64,000 bases of DNA. Origin: Pyrocephalus nanus (taxonomy: Eukaryota > Chordata > Aves > Passeriformes > Tyrannidae). Positions 1 to 14,661 of the stretch are shown piece after piece (the first letter of the stretch is position 1; the number at the start of each line of letters is the position of its first letter). The stretch covers positions 622,001-686,000 of the forward strand of contig CM076264.1 of NCBI GenBank assembly GCA_038380795.1. The letters run 5' to 3'. Position numbers and translations under genes: made by a program. Below the pieces are notes generated by a model, which was given only the letters and a program-made list of their open reading frames with translations, did no database searches and was not told the DNA's origin.

Positions 1-2210
1 TTTGGTGTTTGCTGGCTGTGTGTGTGGATAAACATCTGTCTTCTAACCCAGCTGTTACCTCCAGTGTCATGGGCCAAGTAGAGGCTTCTGGTGCCGTAAA
101 GGACAAAATCAAAATGGTTTGGACTGAGGAAAATGACTGGTTAGCAAAAGCTTCCTTAAACTTAGGAATAGAGACTAAGCAATTCCTGGAAAATTAGATC
201 ATGACACCTGTGGGCATGGCATGCTCTTATTGTTTTCATAAGCAAAGGAACTAGACATCTTTCTCAAAATGGATTATGGAGTGTGCTCCTGACAAAGAAC
301 CGTTCTCATCCCAAACATCATTCAGCAGCTCCTCAGATCCATGGAACTACAGTCAGAACACTGTCTTGCTGCACCCTGATTTCTGCAAAACACTTCAATT
401 TCTAGAGAAGCTGGAATTTTTCATAAAACTTCAGTACACAGGAAACAGACTCTCTTTACTCAATTGTCATGTTACCAGCACAATGTGATCACTCAAATAA
501 GAAAAAAAATATCTTAGGGATTGGATTCCACCCTGGACAAACAGATTACATATCGGATGCTTGGCTCTCTTCATCTTGTCTACAAAGACTTACAAAGGTA
601 CAACGATTTTTTTCAAAGAAAAGGGAAGAAAATTGGTTCTGAAGATGGTGGCACTAACTGGGACTTATCAGTGACAGCTAGAGTGTTTGCCAGTGCTGAC
701 AAGACTGTAGATAGAGGTTTTCATTTCGGCTGTTGTCTGTTGTAGACTCATCTGCTGTGCTCAGTTATCTACCAGAGAAAGGCAGTTGGTACTTTGAGAT
801 TTTGTGGGGTAATATCAGCTCCTAAATTCAGGTGACTTGCTGAAAGATCAGTTTCTTTGTTATGTGAGTTAATTTTCACAGCAGGAGGCGTGTTGCTTGT
901 TGAAAAAACTGTATTTGTGAGGCTATGGTGACAATGCTGATACGTGAATGAAAGGTGGGGTTTGAAAGGGTAAAGGTGCCTGTGGCACTCGAGTGGTCTG
1001 GAGTTCAGGGGGCTTCTTACATGGGGGTCCTGGTCAGTAGCTGAACCATCTCGGCTCTCCGTTTGATACCAACTAATAAAACAGCACATCAAACGCAGTT
1101 TGGAATCCAACATACCAGAGGGAGCAAGCGGCACGTTCCTGGATTGAGACCAGTCCTTTCCTCTGCACATCAACATTAGTATTTTCCAACTCAGCCTTTT
1201 TGTCTTCTTCATCTCAAGTTAATCCTCAGCAGTTGTTTGCTCCTTTTTGTTCTTCTTACCTTTTATAAGTGTCCTCTGCTAGGCAACTTGTGCTCTTCAC
1301 AATTTTCTACCCAGCTTTCAGTAGTGGCCCCGACGTTTTCTGTGTCACATGTGTGTAGTGAGAGGGCAGTGATATGTGAATTACAGTCTGTGCATCCACA
1401 CTGAGGCACAGACAAAAAGCGCCCTTCACCCCTCTTACATGGAAATGCCTATTGAAAACGTGCATGGTATCAGGAAAACAAAGGTGAGAGATCTTTATTA
1501 CTGATCTCAGAGAAAAATTTAGAGCTAAGTATCCAAAGGATGAAAAGCCTCGGGGCTGTCATGAGTGAATCTCCCTCTCAGCAGTGAGTTGTGTCTTCCT
1601 GTGTGCACATTGCCAGTGTTGGATTCACCCCCCAGGGACCAACCCTCCTTCATCGAAGAGCCTCTGTCTTGGAGCAGGCACACACCTTCCTCAGGGGGTA
1701 TGTGCAGTTGTTAAAGAAGTTCTAAGGGCAGGAGTCTGAGCAGCTGGACTGGGCCTTGCCTAAAGAAAGCTGTTGGAGAGAGATGGATTTGGTTTGGTTT
1801 TAGCTGTTTGTATGTCCCTTACTGATATGTTTTATACCCTTAATGTACCAGTGGCCAAGCAGGTGCCTTACAGGATAGGCAAGTCCTTCTTCAAAAGTAT
1901 TTACTCATTGTAGTGAGACATTCTGTACCTATACAAACACACGCTACCTAATTGTTTTTCACGTTTAGTTAAACGTAACTGAAAAGGAAGGTTTACTTCA
2001 AGACCACAATTTAACAGGAGACTATATAGTGAAATATGTTTTTCTAGTTGGCTTTCTGGCCCAAGGAAGCTTTGGAAGGGCTGCCAGTGTGAGTTTGCTG
2101 AGATTTTTTTTTTAATGGAAGAAAAGCTGGAGAATGAAACACCACACAAAATGAGACTTTGTGTCAGGGTAGAATGAGAATAAAATGGAAAGACAAAGAT
2201 GGGAAGAAGG

Positions 2211-2230
2211 AAGCAAGCAAGCAAGCAAGC
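2211..2230. repeat. (AAGC)5 microsatellite
   Basis: Five perfect copies of AAGC. It lies in non-coding flank, and its length probably varies between individuals. Confidence 0.9.
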
Positions 2231-5200
2231 GGAGGTCTTTGCTGTATTTTAGCTTTTTTTTGTCAAGTGGTGTCAAGGCTTCCAGAATTGGGTTCCTTGC
2301 CACCTGGGTGCTGTGTGCCCTTCATGCTGAAGCACAGGCTTGGAGCAGGCCCAGACTGTGTTCGAGACATCCCTGCCTGCCTGACTCAGTGTGCAGTTTG
2401 GTGCAGTGCCCTGGCTGAGGAAGCCTGCCCTGCCTCAGATCACTGTGTGGAGTCAGCCCCGCTGAGCCCTGCCTTGATCAGTGACAGATGCTGCCAGCCT
2501 GGTATGGTGTGTTGCTGCTTACGGTGCTGAATTTCCTGCAGAACTGGCCTGTCAAAGGATCAGGATCATCTTTCCTGGCTTATTTATCAGGCTCAGAGTC
2601 CTTCTGTAATGGCATAATTAACAGAGTTGTAAACTTCTCCTTCCCATTCTAGCCGCACATGCCAAAAACTGTCATTTCAAGAGGAGCCCCTGTGTTTGTG
2701 TGGCTTTTAGGCTGGCCTGCCTCAGCTGTGAGGGGCACCAGCTCAGCAGGGCCGAGCCAGAGACACGAAAGACTGGGATCATCCTTTCCAAAGGACAGAG
2801 CATTTGCCCTGTACATGATCCTGGCTGGTGGAACCATACTGGCTTTTCCTGCAGCGAATCTCACGCCAAGTTGCCCTTAAGCCACCCAGCCCTCAACCTG
2901 CTTCGCTGGCATCTGCAGCCACTGTGCAGGTGTGCTGGGCTGTGACTTGAACACCTCCCTCAGTTCGACGCCCACTTCCTGCTCTGGCGTGTGGGTGGCC
3001 TGCATTTACTGATCCCAGCAGGGTCTGCTTCAAACGGGGAGGTGCAAGCCTGGGGAAAGAGGGCTGTGCTTTACAAACTGCCCTTCCTGCCGGGGCGCAC
3101 TGTGGTGAACAGCAGTGCCGTGATCGCACTCAGAGCGGCATTGGCACAGCAGCACCTGGGCCAAGAGCCAGCCAGTCACTGCAGACAGTGCCAGAGCCTC
3201 CTGGGGAAGGTCTTGGAGCTCTGGTGGCAAGCAGGTAGGTAGGAGACAGTTTTCCCTTGGAGAAGATTTTGCCTTTTTCTTAGAAATCCCGAGTATGTTT
3301 TGATAGTGACACAGCACGGTTTCTGGTCCATCCCACTTATAGTAAAAGTACAAATCCAGTTTGCACTGCTGCAGCCAGCACAAGGGTGCCTGTCACGTGG
3401 TCTGAGTGTTAAGTCTTGCCTTGTGTACTGAGAACTACCTGAGAAACTGGTTACTTGCCAGTGACTCTCAACTTTATGCCAAAAAACCCCAAAACCGAAA
3501 ATCAAACAGAACAAAATCAACCTCCCAAAAAGTCATATGGCTCTCAGCAAAGCGAGAGCCAAAAAACATTCGTTAGATGTTTAATTTTTGTTTTATTTAA
3601 TTTCTGGTCCATGAAGTACACTGTAGCTTTCAAAGCATCCCACAAGGAGAAGGCTAATTTGGCAAAATAATTGTTATAATTAAGTTCAGAAAGCTCCTGT
3701 GACCCCTGAAGTTCTCAGTCCTTAATGGATTTGTCTTGAGAGCCTCCCTAGGAAGCAAAATAGTGCTTCGGGAATGATGTGCTGTGGAGAACTAAGACAG
3801 GGAGGGTTTAAAGTCACCTGAAGGAGAGGCATCAAATTTTCAGACCTTTTCAGTAACTCTTCTGGGAGTTCTTTGAAGAACTCTAGTAGATCAGTAACAC
3901 AGCAGCAGTGTTGAGAGGGTCAGACTCGGTAAAGTGCAAGTTTGGTGACAGACAGCAAGGTGGCATCCGCAGTGACCTGTCCTGAGCCTTGCTCTGAGCA
4001 GGGAAACGCCTGTAGAGGTCCCTATTGTCCTGCAAATCCAGGAAACCAGGCGGGACGACTCCTTTACAACCCAGTTAACAAACAAACAAAAAAGTGCAGG
4101 TACTCATTAAAAGCTCAGTGTGAGCAGTCATTAATTATCGTGACAGCAATAAAATCTTGTAGTGTGACTCGATGTGGGGCTGCTCCTACTCTCGCTGAAT
4201 TGACTGGGAGCGAGAGCAGGTTCTGTGAGCAGCAGATGGAGGTGAGCACAGCCAGCACCGCAGGGATGATGAGAGGGAGATGGGCACTGTGCTGCTGCTG
4301 GGAGCACTGGGACTCCTGACTCCATGGCCTCTTGGCTGCACAGCTGGGAAGAGCTCGCTCTCCTGTGGCTGTCGGGATCAGGAGTTGAGGCACAGGCTGG
4401 TTTTGGCTGAGAGCAGGGTTTAACTTACTGTGTAAGCCTAGGGCCTGTGTGGACAAGTCCACCTCTGAATGAGAGGTTGTTCAAGTCAAATTAAACTTTT
4501 TATTCTATTTTTAGAAATATGAACATAAAAATTGTAAGACACAATTTCATGGACAAATTAGGGTTAAACCTGTTTTAAATGTTAATTCTCTGGAGCAGTT
4601 AGGCATGCCTTACATAGCACTTTCGGGGAATTTTCCACCTGATAGCTCAGTGGGGTTTTGCCCTGTTGTGGAATTAGGCCCACCTGTAAAAGGGAGCTTA
4701 GCTCTGGGCTCGGTTTTTTAATGCACGAAAAGGTCAAAGGTATCCAAAGGCCATGTTTTGACATGGTCCATGCCTGACATGGAGTAATTTAAAAGCTAAT
4801 TTTTAATGAAAACCTCATACTAAATTTATCTGGTGATATTGGCAAGCAAGTTTCCTTGTAGAGATTCCCTAGTGACATTTCTTTTTAACAGTATTTTGTC
4901 CTTTTATTAGCAAAAATGCAGTTTGCTGTACTTCAAATTCCTGATACTCAAATCTGAAGCTGTGTTTCCTGGCCAGGGCTGACCAAAATGCAGCACTGAC
5001 TCTGCTGATGAGAGTCAGGCTATTACTGAGTGCAAATTGATATCCCATTACTTTCAGCTTCCCAAGCCAAGGGGCCACACTGAGATCCAGGGATGGGAGT
5101 GTGGGAGCTTTGTCTCTGTCACGCCATGAAATCTGTAACGCTCTTTGCTATTTTTAATTGTTGCTCAAGTGTTTTTGGTTGGGGGCACAGGGAATGTGAG

Positions 5201-7308
5201 AACTCTTCCTCTCTCCTCTGTGTCCAAGGCTGTGGTGCAGAGATGCCTCTCCACGGCCCCCTCTGACAGAGAGCACAGCCAGGGTTGAGACACGAGAGGC
5301 CAGGGCCGAGCTTTGCAAGAGCGGCTGACTAACCGAGGCAAAGCTAATTCGTTTGACATCATTTCGGTGCGTCAGGCTGGCTCTGTTTGTGTGCCATTGT
5401 TGTGGCAAATCCCATGATGAACGGCGTGCTATTGACTCCCGCCGGCCGTTTGACGGAGCGCGGCAGCGGATTTGGCCGTGAGCGCTGTTCCAGGAAGTGT
5501 CATAAGAGATGCCAACGCCAAATTTAAAGGCTGTGGGGCAACAGCTGGGCCTCTTGGGGAGCTGGGGCAGCTTTACGTCACAGGGAGGACCAGGAGCATC
5601 CCTTGGGTGCATCCCTGCTCTGTGGGGCCTCACAGCCCAGCAGCCACCTCGGGGTGGGGGTAGCAGGGCAGGGTGAGTCAGTGACAGGAGGGAACCCCAA
5701 GTTACAGGCCATCCCAGAGCATGCACAATTTGGCTGACAGTTTTGTGTGTTTTCCCTTCTTTTCAAGTCTGTGACATTCCATGTTCGTGTGTGTTTCTTG
5801 GAGGGATGCTGTTGAGGAAGGAAAACTAAAGGAGGGCCCCTGAGAGGCCTTGTCTGTGTCTATGGGTTTTGGAGACTCTCAGCATCTCAAGTGTTGGGTT
5901 GTTGGGTACAAATCTTTGTAGCTCTGGCACAACACTTGGTGGACATTGGCAGCTTAATCTGCCTTATGTCTCAGGATGGTTGGCTCCCATGGTGCCCTTT
6001 CGGGCTGCCTGGGTTTGCCGGAGTGAACCAGCACACTGAAATGCAGGCAGGACTCCGAGGAGCTGAGAGACGGGAAATTCTCTTGCCTTTTCGCCTTGCC
6101 TAGTTAATACTTCTCTTGACTTTGGTGGCATGTTCACAATGTCTCACGTGCAAAGTACATTTGAAAGTTCTCCCTCAGGCACTTTTCATCCGTCTCCAGA
6201 ATTCCTTCCTCCATCACTAACTGCATTTTCCATCAAGATTACAGCAGGAAAAAAATGTTCTCTATGGGCTAGGTGCTCCCCTGTGCGTGAAAAATGTGTG
6301 CAGGAGCCAAGAAACACCAGGAGTTTCTTCCTGACTGTTCCCAAGAAGAACGGGCAGTGACGCAGGTGGAGGGCACAACCTTACACCGACACACGCACGT
6401 TCTGAGGCCTGCACAGAAACAGCTGTGCTCTTGTTGCAGCACTGAGGAGGTTGGGGTGTCTGACCCAGCTGTGTCCCCTCACATTCCTCCCTGACCCTTC
6501 TGGTCCAGCAGGGGTAGGTGTCTCCTCTTCCCTCCGGGAGCAAGTGCCTGGATGCAGAAGGAAACACCTCGGTGGGCTCTGCGTGGATGCTGCAGAGGGG
6601 CATTTTGGCCCTGGTGCTGAGCTCTGCCAAGGGCTGAGCTGCTCCCGCTGTGGAGAAACTGCAAAAGGTCTTGTGGGAGGGAAGATGGAGCCTGCTGTCC
6701 TTGCTTTCCTCTCTGTCACCTGAGGTACAGCACTGGTGTGACCTCCGTGGTCCCTTTAGGCAAAGGGAGGATTCCCCTGTGTGCGATGCCACTGTAAACT
6801 TGCAGGTGCTCTCGTGTAATTCAGGTGCCACGTGCAAACTGCAGCCTGGAAGGACTTTAAAGGGATGTTTGAATCCAGCCAAGGGTTAATTTGATTGCTT
6901 TTTAAACCATTTGTGACATGTAATGGTGCAATACCTCCACTGAAGGCTTTTCCAGACAATTATTGATGAAACAAGGATCTGTGAGATTCCCAGTTAGCTC
7001 TGGCCAAACTCCAAGCCCTGCTGCAGGCTGTAGTAAAACATTCAGTGCATGCAGAGTTGGCCTACTTGCACCACCTTGAATCCTTGGGTATTTAGGCATT
7101 CATGGCTTTTAAATGCCGTGGCATTCTTAAAATTCCCTTTTATTTGTGGTGGTTTCTTTGATAAAAAGTACCATGACACAAAAGAAGAGCAAGGTGAGAG
7201 ACACAAACCAACACGACACTCGGTAACAGCAACTCAGTGTGCTTTGATTGCTACTTGAAGGTTAAAAAACCCTGAGTGTAGGAGGAAACTCAAGGGCACT
7301 TGGCTCAG

Positions 7309-7335
7309 TATATGTGTGTATATATACATATATAT
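7309..7335. repeat. TA/TG alternating microsatellite
   Basis: Imperfect alternating TA and TG dinucleotides with one CA interruption, in non-coding flank. Confidence 0.75.
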
Positions 7336-8878
7336 GCACAGTTTGAGTAGAGCCTGTTGAAATTCTGGGCACTTTTCTATCAGCTTCATCAGCCTTTGAA
7401 ACAGACTGCAAGGGGCTTGGAATTCCTGGGACACAGGAGAATCTGGCCATGTCTGTTGTGTTGGAGCCCCTGCCCCTCCTGTTCATGCAGGTAAAATTTT
7501 AGCAGAATTAATGTTGATTTTGAGCAGTAGCTTGTGAAGTAACTGGTGACACTGGGGGGAATTAGATTGAGTCTTTTCACAGGATTTTCCCTCAGCAATC
7601 CATCAGTTGTTCATGCCTGCCACAGGCTGCTGGAGGCTGTGCCATGTCCATAATTCCAGTGAATTGCAGCGAGACTGCTTCACTCCCTCAATGCAGACAG
7701 TTCTGCCTATATCTGTTGAAAGAAAACATGCCACAAATGGGAGCCCATTTCCTTTTGTCTTCCAGACACTGGAATACATTTAAGACTGTGCATTGCTCCT
7801 TTACTTGCATATCCTTCCATCAGGACTTCAGCTGTGTGCTGGCCCGTGCAGAATTCCTGTTCTGCCAAGTGATATTTTCTGTGTCCAGGTGCCATGGAAA
7901 TACATGGTCAAATATTGACAGAGGTGCCCTCTGTGTGCATGAGAGAAAATCCCTGACTTTAATGTGCGTGTCATACCTTGTGCTGATGCAGAGCTGAGGC
8001 TCTCCCATAGATATCAGGTGGTTTGGTATTGTTGAACAGCAAGTTTGTCTTTATTTCTCATAAAAATAATCTTTGTTGACCTGGATCTCGGGTTCATGCA
8101 GATCAGTATATGTGCAGAAAGTCCTGCAGAGGGCATTTCAGTATCCTTCAAAGAACTCAGGGAAACCCAAACCCAGCAATGTGAGGGAGAATTGGCTCCC
8201 CTGTGCCCACAGTCATGTCCCCCCTGAGCCCCATGGAAGGTTTGGAGCTGGAGGCTCTGCCCTGGCACAGGGGCAGGTCTGTATGTGAAAGGTGCAGATC
8301 GAGGCCTGCACGATCCTCATGCTCTGCACCAAATCTTTAGTCCACGGCTTTCCGCATGTAAATTCACCCCAGGCTTATGGTCCTATGCAGAATACAAAAA
8401 TGATAACTATTAGAAATAACACAAAATACAATTCCATATAATTTAATGCAGGTCATTGCCAAAGAAGTCCAAGCACACATTTCACATATCACGAGGAGCG
8501 AAATGGCGCGAAAGCAGTTTGATCTCTTCACGAGGCCTGTTCAGAGGCTTCAGCTCAAACATGGTTCCTGTCTTTTTTGTAAAGCATCCTGGGTACCAGG
8601 CAGGAGTAGAGCACAGGGACACAGGCATGAGTCCCTGCACGTGTGTTTGGTAGGTTGCAGACTCTGTGTGTGCCTTCATTCTGCCAGCAGACAGCTATCC
8701 AAATAACTACAGGGATGCCATGGGGATGAAAGTGTTACAGATGTTGAAGGTAGTCCAGAGGGGCTGGGGTATGGTAAACCAATACTTAGTTCTTAAGTAA
8801 TACTTAACATCTGTGGATGGAAAACCAAACACATTCCCAGTGTGCACTGTGGGGGGAGCAGGCAGCGTTACAGCAGCC

Positions 8879-8906
8879 AGCTGAAGTTATCCAGCTGAAA
8901 TTATCC
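8879..8906. repeat. 14-bp tandem duplication
   Basis: Two adjacent 14-bp copies of an AGCTGAARTTATCC unit that differ at one base. No function is apparent. Confidence 0.8.
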
Positions 8907-11900
8907 AGAGACTCCCCTGGCCTGTCACACTGCAGAAAAAGTGGAGGCTTCTCTGCCTCTGCTTTTGCCGCTTGCCTCCTTCAGCCCTGCCATCCGTGAA
9001 CAACTGGGGGGAGTTTCGGGTGTTACTAATTTTAATAGAGTGGTTTTAAGTATGTTTTGCCTCTCCTGAGCTTTCATAACGTGCAGTAATAGAGGCTTTT
9101 GGCAGGAGCAGTAAAGCAAATTGCTCCCACCCTCCCTTAGTATGCGGTAAGCTGGGTCTGTCCCAGCAGCCACGTGACTGAAAGTCTGAATACGGCACAG
9201 CACCTGGGAAGCCGGGAATGCCCGTGTGAAACACGCAGGCTCCGTGTCCAACACGGGAGCACCAGCCTTCTGCTCTCCCACGCTCACTGGACCCGTGATC
9301 TCTGCCAGCTCATGCACTTCTCTGGAACCACTTATTTTGGAGATAAAGGGGAATGTTCTGTCACTGGGGATGCACATCCTTGCACCATGGTTGACTCTAA
9401 GCCTTAATTTGCTTTGCTTTTGAGGGCTTGCATCAGACTTTCAGGCACTTTTGAACAGAGACATTTGTGTTTATCTGCCTACCTGGTAAGGGAAAGGTAA
9501 GCAATTTTTATGCTTTAAATGCCTCTCATATCTCCCCAAGGGCATTTAGTTATCTGGTTCCTTGGCTGTACGTACAGTTGTAGTGGGTGTAAGTTACAGC
9601 TTCCTCCTGCTTTATCTGCAAAGCAATCTGGGGCCCAGCTGAGTTCATAGTGCAATATGCAGGGATTTGCTTTAGAACAAGCAGTATCAGGACTTCACAC
9701 CGCTGCCTTTTCCCCCTGGTTTTAAATTAAACAACAAGTTCCTGATTTCCTTCACAGCGAACACCTGTCTCATGTGACTGTCAGTGTTCAGTGCTACTGA
9801 TGGGTTAGAGGGATGGAACACAGGCACGGTGGCAGTAAGAATGACAGCACAGCAGTCTGTGCTCCCCCACTGGAGAAGAGCAGAAGAAAATGGGGTCCTG
9901 TCTATGAAAGTTTTGGCGACAGCAGACCCTCTGAGGTTATGCTGGGAATCAGACGGAAATGAGACTTGTTCTAGTTTTCACTTGTTTGTGACATGGCATA
10001 TGAGCCTTGTCCTCTTCACCAAGGTCTGGGGGAAGTAGCTGAATGCTTTGCTGGCATCTGAGCTGATGCAGCAGTTGTAGCCTGGAGTTACAGTTCTTTA
10101 AGGCGCTTGTTTTGGAGCTAAGGACATCCTGTCAGACTGCTTGGCATCCGTGTGCTCCCAGTAGTGGGTTATTCACATGGGAATTAGCAGCAACACAACT
10201 TTTGCTTCTACTTCTACACCAAGGGTTCTTAGTGTTGTTCTCCTGTCGGCTTCCAAGCTGGAGCTTCCCTCTGCATGCAGGCAGCTCCTCCATCCCCCAA
10301 AGCTGGCTACCTAGTCAGTCAAATGTGAGCCAGCCAGGGTGGGTGTGCCTTGCTTTTAATAGAGTATTTAGCTCAGCAGGAACTTTGAGCTTCTCTCTAG
10401 CTCTGCTGAGAGGCTGTGTACTGAGATGGACTTCCAAAAAGTGAGAGGCTAGTGTTATGACTTCTTTTTGGAAGGTATCTTTAGATTTACTGCGGAAAAT
10501 TTGCTGGATTATGGATAGATATCTGATTATTGACTATGAAAACACCCTATTATGCAACACTGAAGAAGAAATTCACAAGAAAATTTAAATTTTTCTATGT
10601 GAGCCACTATCTTCATTCAGCTGGAATGGATTGTTTATATGAAGGAGGAAAAAACCCCTACCTTCAGGTAAGATGTAGCAACCAGCACTCATAGCAGTGT
10701 AACACCCTTGCCCTCTTTACCTGAGAGATCTACACAGTATAAGCCCTTGAGAAATGATGCCAACAGTAGTGTATCATTTCCTTGATTTACAGTTCCCCCC
10801 TGAAATGCTCTCAAGATGCACCAACTGCTTCAACGCTTTATAGAAGCCCTGACGTAGAACCCTTGGTTTGTACAACTAGAGGCAATCGTGTGATCAGTAA
10901 GAATTTTGCAACAATCCCAGTGAAGCTGTAATAGAGAGAGACTTGCTGCAGGCGGGCATGTATCAGACTGGTCCAGTGCAGCTGAGGGACTTGCGACAGG
11001 ATATTTACAGATTGTTGATATCCTGTTTATGGGAGCAGTGTAAACAATCGAAGGCCGTTGCCCAAGGGCTCCGATGTTATTCCAATCTGCGTACAAGACA
11101 GTTGCAGGCTCTGCAGTGCAGTGGGCAGCGCCGCTGACGGGTGGCGTGGCACTCAGAGCTGCCCCGCTGTCACTGAACGTGCGGCAGTGTGCAGCGTGTT
11201 ACAGGAGGAGCTCCGTGAGACACGAGGCAAAAGCTTGCAGAGGGACCCCTCTCTCAGTTTAGTTAACACGTGTGTCCTTTAAGGTGGCTGCTTTGGGAAG
11301 ATGGGTAATTAGCTTTGTGTACAGTAGCTCTTCCTGGAAATCTCTACTGGTTCACAAAGGGTAATGTTACAGAACAGGAATAGGGGGAAGGGTTGAGGAG
11401 GCCGGATGGAGACAGAAGTGCGGGGCTGTGCTCTGCACAGGCTCTCAGGTCTGGCATGTTTCACCTGAGACAGGCCATCTCCTGCACTGGCTTAATGGGC
11501 TTCTGGCCGATGTCAGGCCATTTGTGTGCTGGGTTTGGGCAGGGTAGGTTCATCTGGGTGTGGAGCTGGAATGTCAGTGTGTGGTGCTTGGAGGGGTGAC
11601 CTCAGCTATTAGCACTCTGCAAGTCAGGGGGCAAAAGCATCTCATCCTGAGCATGTGATATGCAGCCTCACAAGAAAGTTCTCAGGGGTATCTGTTCAAA
11701 GTCCTATATAGGAACTGTTGCTTTTCAGGAAATTAAGTAGGTTTGGAGATCAAACCTGTGTTTTAACCTTTAGCTTACTGACCCTTATCCATAGCCCTTT
11801 ATTTCCTGTATAAAGGACAAAGACCCTGCAGCAGGAGGATTGATCTAGAACTGCCAGCCATAGTTTAGCATTGTTCTTAATGTAATAGTAATGCTGATTT

Positions 11901-14527
11901 AATTAAACCCAGCCCTGGCCTTTGTCCTGTCCCACTTGATTTGCACGCATGCGCTCTGTGTGTCATAAGGAAGTCTCCTGCCTCTCTTAAGTAACATCAA
12001 GTGGCAGGAACGAGGACAAGGGGGTGGATGTGGAGATACCACACGGAGGAGTTATCCATGGAAGTGTCACAGTCAGCCGACTGGCTGCTGCCACCTCTCC
12101 CCCAGGACATCCAGTTGCAGATGTCCATCTCCCATGTACACTACAGGCAGCCAGCACACTGTACACACCCCTCTGTAGGTGGACGAATTCCCTAGAGGTT
12201 AGGCCTAGGCCTTCGCCTCCTCTTGGCCCTGGGACACACCCACAACCCCTTGCTGAGATGGCAGAGAAACTTGCAGAGGCTGAACATCTTTTCTTTTGCT
12301 TTTCAGTGCACAAGGAATCCAGGCTGCACTCCTGAGATGGGGCTGGGGAACAACTAGCTCTGACCAGAGAACTGGAGTCTGTCTCCTTTCCTGGTGGCTG
12401 ACAGCAGCCTGACCTGCATATATGGAATTAAAAACCCTTGTTAGAGGCACATGGTTTCCACCCGTGCAGGAGCTCTCCCTGCCCTTCTCAGCCTCAGAGG
12501 CCTACAGTCCTCCCCAGTGGCTCCCAGTTGGTACCCAGTCTGTGACTAAGCTGGCTAATGCATTTCTTTAGTGTGTGACCTAGGAACGGTGTCCAGGGAG
12601 ACTTGGATACCTGAGGTGATGTTCAGACCGTTGGTGGGAGGAGAAGGTGACTAGAGAATGATTTCACATAGTCTTGGTCATTCCCAAACCAAACTCCAGA
12701 GGTTTCCACATACCGTGTGACTCACAGTTGGCTCTCAAGAGTTGATGGTACTGAATTCACTGGAGATCAAAGAATATGGAGTTTTATAGCAGGTTATTCC
12801 CAGTCAGGGAAAACACCGAATGGAAATGTGGTGTTGGGTGTTGTAACCCCAAAGTATTCCTGATCATCTTCTTTCCCTTCTGCCTGCATCTCAGCAGACA
12901 GAGAGCATGAGATCCAGCCTGGCTTCCAGCTGATACAAGCCAGAGGAATCGCTGGGGATTATTTTTGCTGGAGTTGTAGGAGAGCTTCGTAGGGGACCAC
13001 AGTGTCCTAGTTTGGAATCTGAGTGCAGTGATGAATTGGGCACCCATGTTTATAGGCTCCCTGGGGCAGGCTGTCTCATCACCTCTGCATGACAACAGCC
13101 AGCACAATAAAGGCCTGATCCTCACAGCATTTTTTTATTTTTTTTTTTTGGTCACTTCAGTAATAGTAATGATTAACAGTAATTATCAGGACAGTAATGG
13201 GAGTGTCCCATGATGCTCATGGATGGGGGAATTCCACTAAGCGCATTTGCTCCCGTGCCTAGCTCTGGTTGCCAGGCCAAACAAATACAGTGGAGACCCG
13301 TGGCACTTTCCTAGAGTTGTTTCTGGAGCATGTGCTGGTAAAGCTGGTTTCAGGTGAATTGCTATTTACTGCATCACCCCTAATGACACACTGCTCCTGT
13401 CCAGGGTGCCCCAGCTCCCTGTGCGCATGGCTGGCATGCGGGTGACACTGTTGTAGCCTAAACATGGAGGCTGCGGCTTGCTGAAGTGCTGATGGTGGAG
13501 CAGGGCCTGGAGCACAGGGCAAGTCACAGCTCAGGGCTGCTTCTCATTCAGCAGGCCAAGCACGGCTTGGGAAGTGCCTACCAGCTTGCTTTCAACCTGC
13601 TTCATGCTGTGGGAGAAACCCCGTTTCTTCCACCTTGGTCCTCGCATATTCTAAACAATTCATTTGGAGCAAAGAGGAACAATTTCTGGATATACGGACA
13701 GTGCTATGGGGGGAATTGGGCTTGGTAACACCCTTTAGAAGGGTACAAATAAAATGCCTGCACAGGTTGGTTTAGCAGCAAGTAAAGGCAGAAGCTGTGG
13801 AAAGACTCCACAAATGAAAAAGGCCGCAAGCCCTCGGAGGCTAAGAAATCACTTAGCATGGAGCACCAGGCTGTAATTAGGAAAGGGAAAACACCAGCTG
13901 AGCATTATGAAGCTCTTGCTGCCTGTGAGATGTGTTGAGCCACTCAGGAATTGCCCAGGAGAGAGTAATGGAAAAGTCACACAAGGTAGAAGAATGAAGC
14001 TTTAAAAACTCTCCTCTAGGGAGGAATCCAGCATGAACTGGCAGACTTGTCCACTTTTCATCACCATCTTCTGAGATGGAGGACAATTAGCTGTTTGGGC
14101 TTTTTCTCTTTCTTTTTTAAGTTGCTAGTTAGTTAATAGTGTCCCAAGAAGTTGCCTAAGAAATCAGTGAATTTGGGGAATTGCTTTTTTTTTTTCGTAG
14201 CAAAACATCTGTGTTGTCTGGTAGCTTTGACCTCATGCTGCATTTACAGGAAGAGGCATCGGCCACTCTCAGCCTTGGGTGCAGTGTTTTGAACTCTCAT
14301 AGTTTATAGGAGAGACTGGTTGTTTAAGAGCGTTTGACCTAATTTATCCCTCAGATTCATGGCAAATTTGAAACTGACCTTTAAATGGAGTAATTTGGCT
14401 CAAGGTTTTCCTTTACTCCATTTCCTGCAGACACTCACATCTACGTATCCCTGTAAAGTACATTCCCTTCTTAGGGCATTTATGTTCCCACGAGCTTCAA
14501 GCTTCTGACCATTTAAGAATTTCATAA

Positions 14528-14661
14528 AATCATAGAATCATTTAGTTGGAAAGGCCCTCTTAAGATCATCAAGGCCAACCGTTCCTCCAGCACTGCCAAA
14601 CCCACCACTGAACTGTGACACTAATGCCACATCTACACATCTTTTAAATCCCTCCAGGGAC
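14528..14661 (-). mobile_element. CR1 LINE 3'-end fragment
   Basis: Read on the minus strand this is the 3' end of a chicken-repeat-1 LINE. On the plus strand it opens with a CATAGAATCA block, then the complement of the 'TTGGACTTGATGATCTTAA' region, then the CACATCTACAC and CCTCCAGGGA blocks typical of CR1. It is a 5'-truncated, non-coding copy of about 130 bp, as most CR1 insertions are. Recognition is from memory of the CR1 consensus; the edges are approximate by about 10 bp. Confidence 0.85.

Larger units (their letters stand above)
1..14527. other. Non-coding flank upstream of EREG
   Basis: No coding exon could be supported here. Open frames are short, overlap on both strands and lack recognisable domains. 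I read both strands for the two halves of an EGF domain (an exon ending just after the fourth cysteine at a donor, and an exon starting with the fifth cysteine), because EPGN is expected on this side in vertebrates, and found none. Two short microsatellites and a 14-bp tandem pair (8879-8906, one mismatch) are the only structures noted. Confidence 0.6.

Noticed and set aside
5430..5550. Short frame reading GFGRERC followed by more cysteines, resembling the end of an EGF domain
   Set aside because: It lacks the fifth cysteine at the right spacing, has no membrane helix or donor after it, and no partner exon nearby. The likeness is a few residues only.
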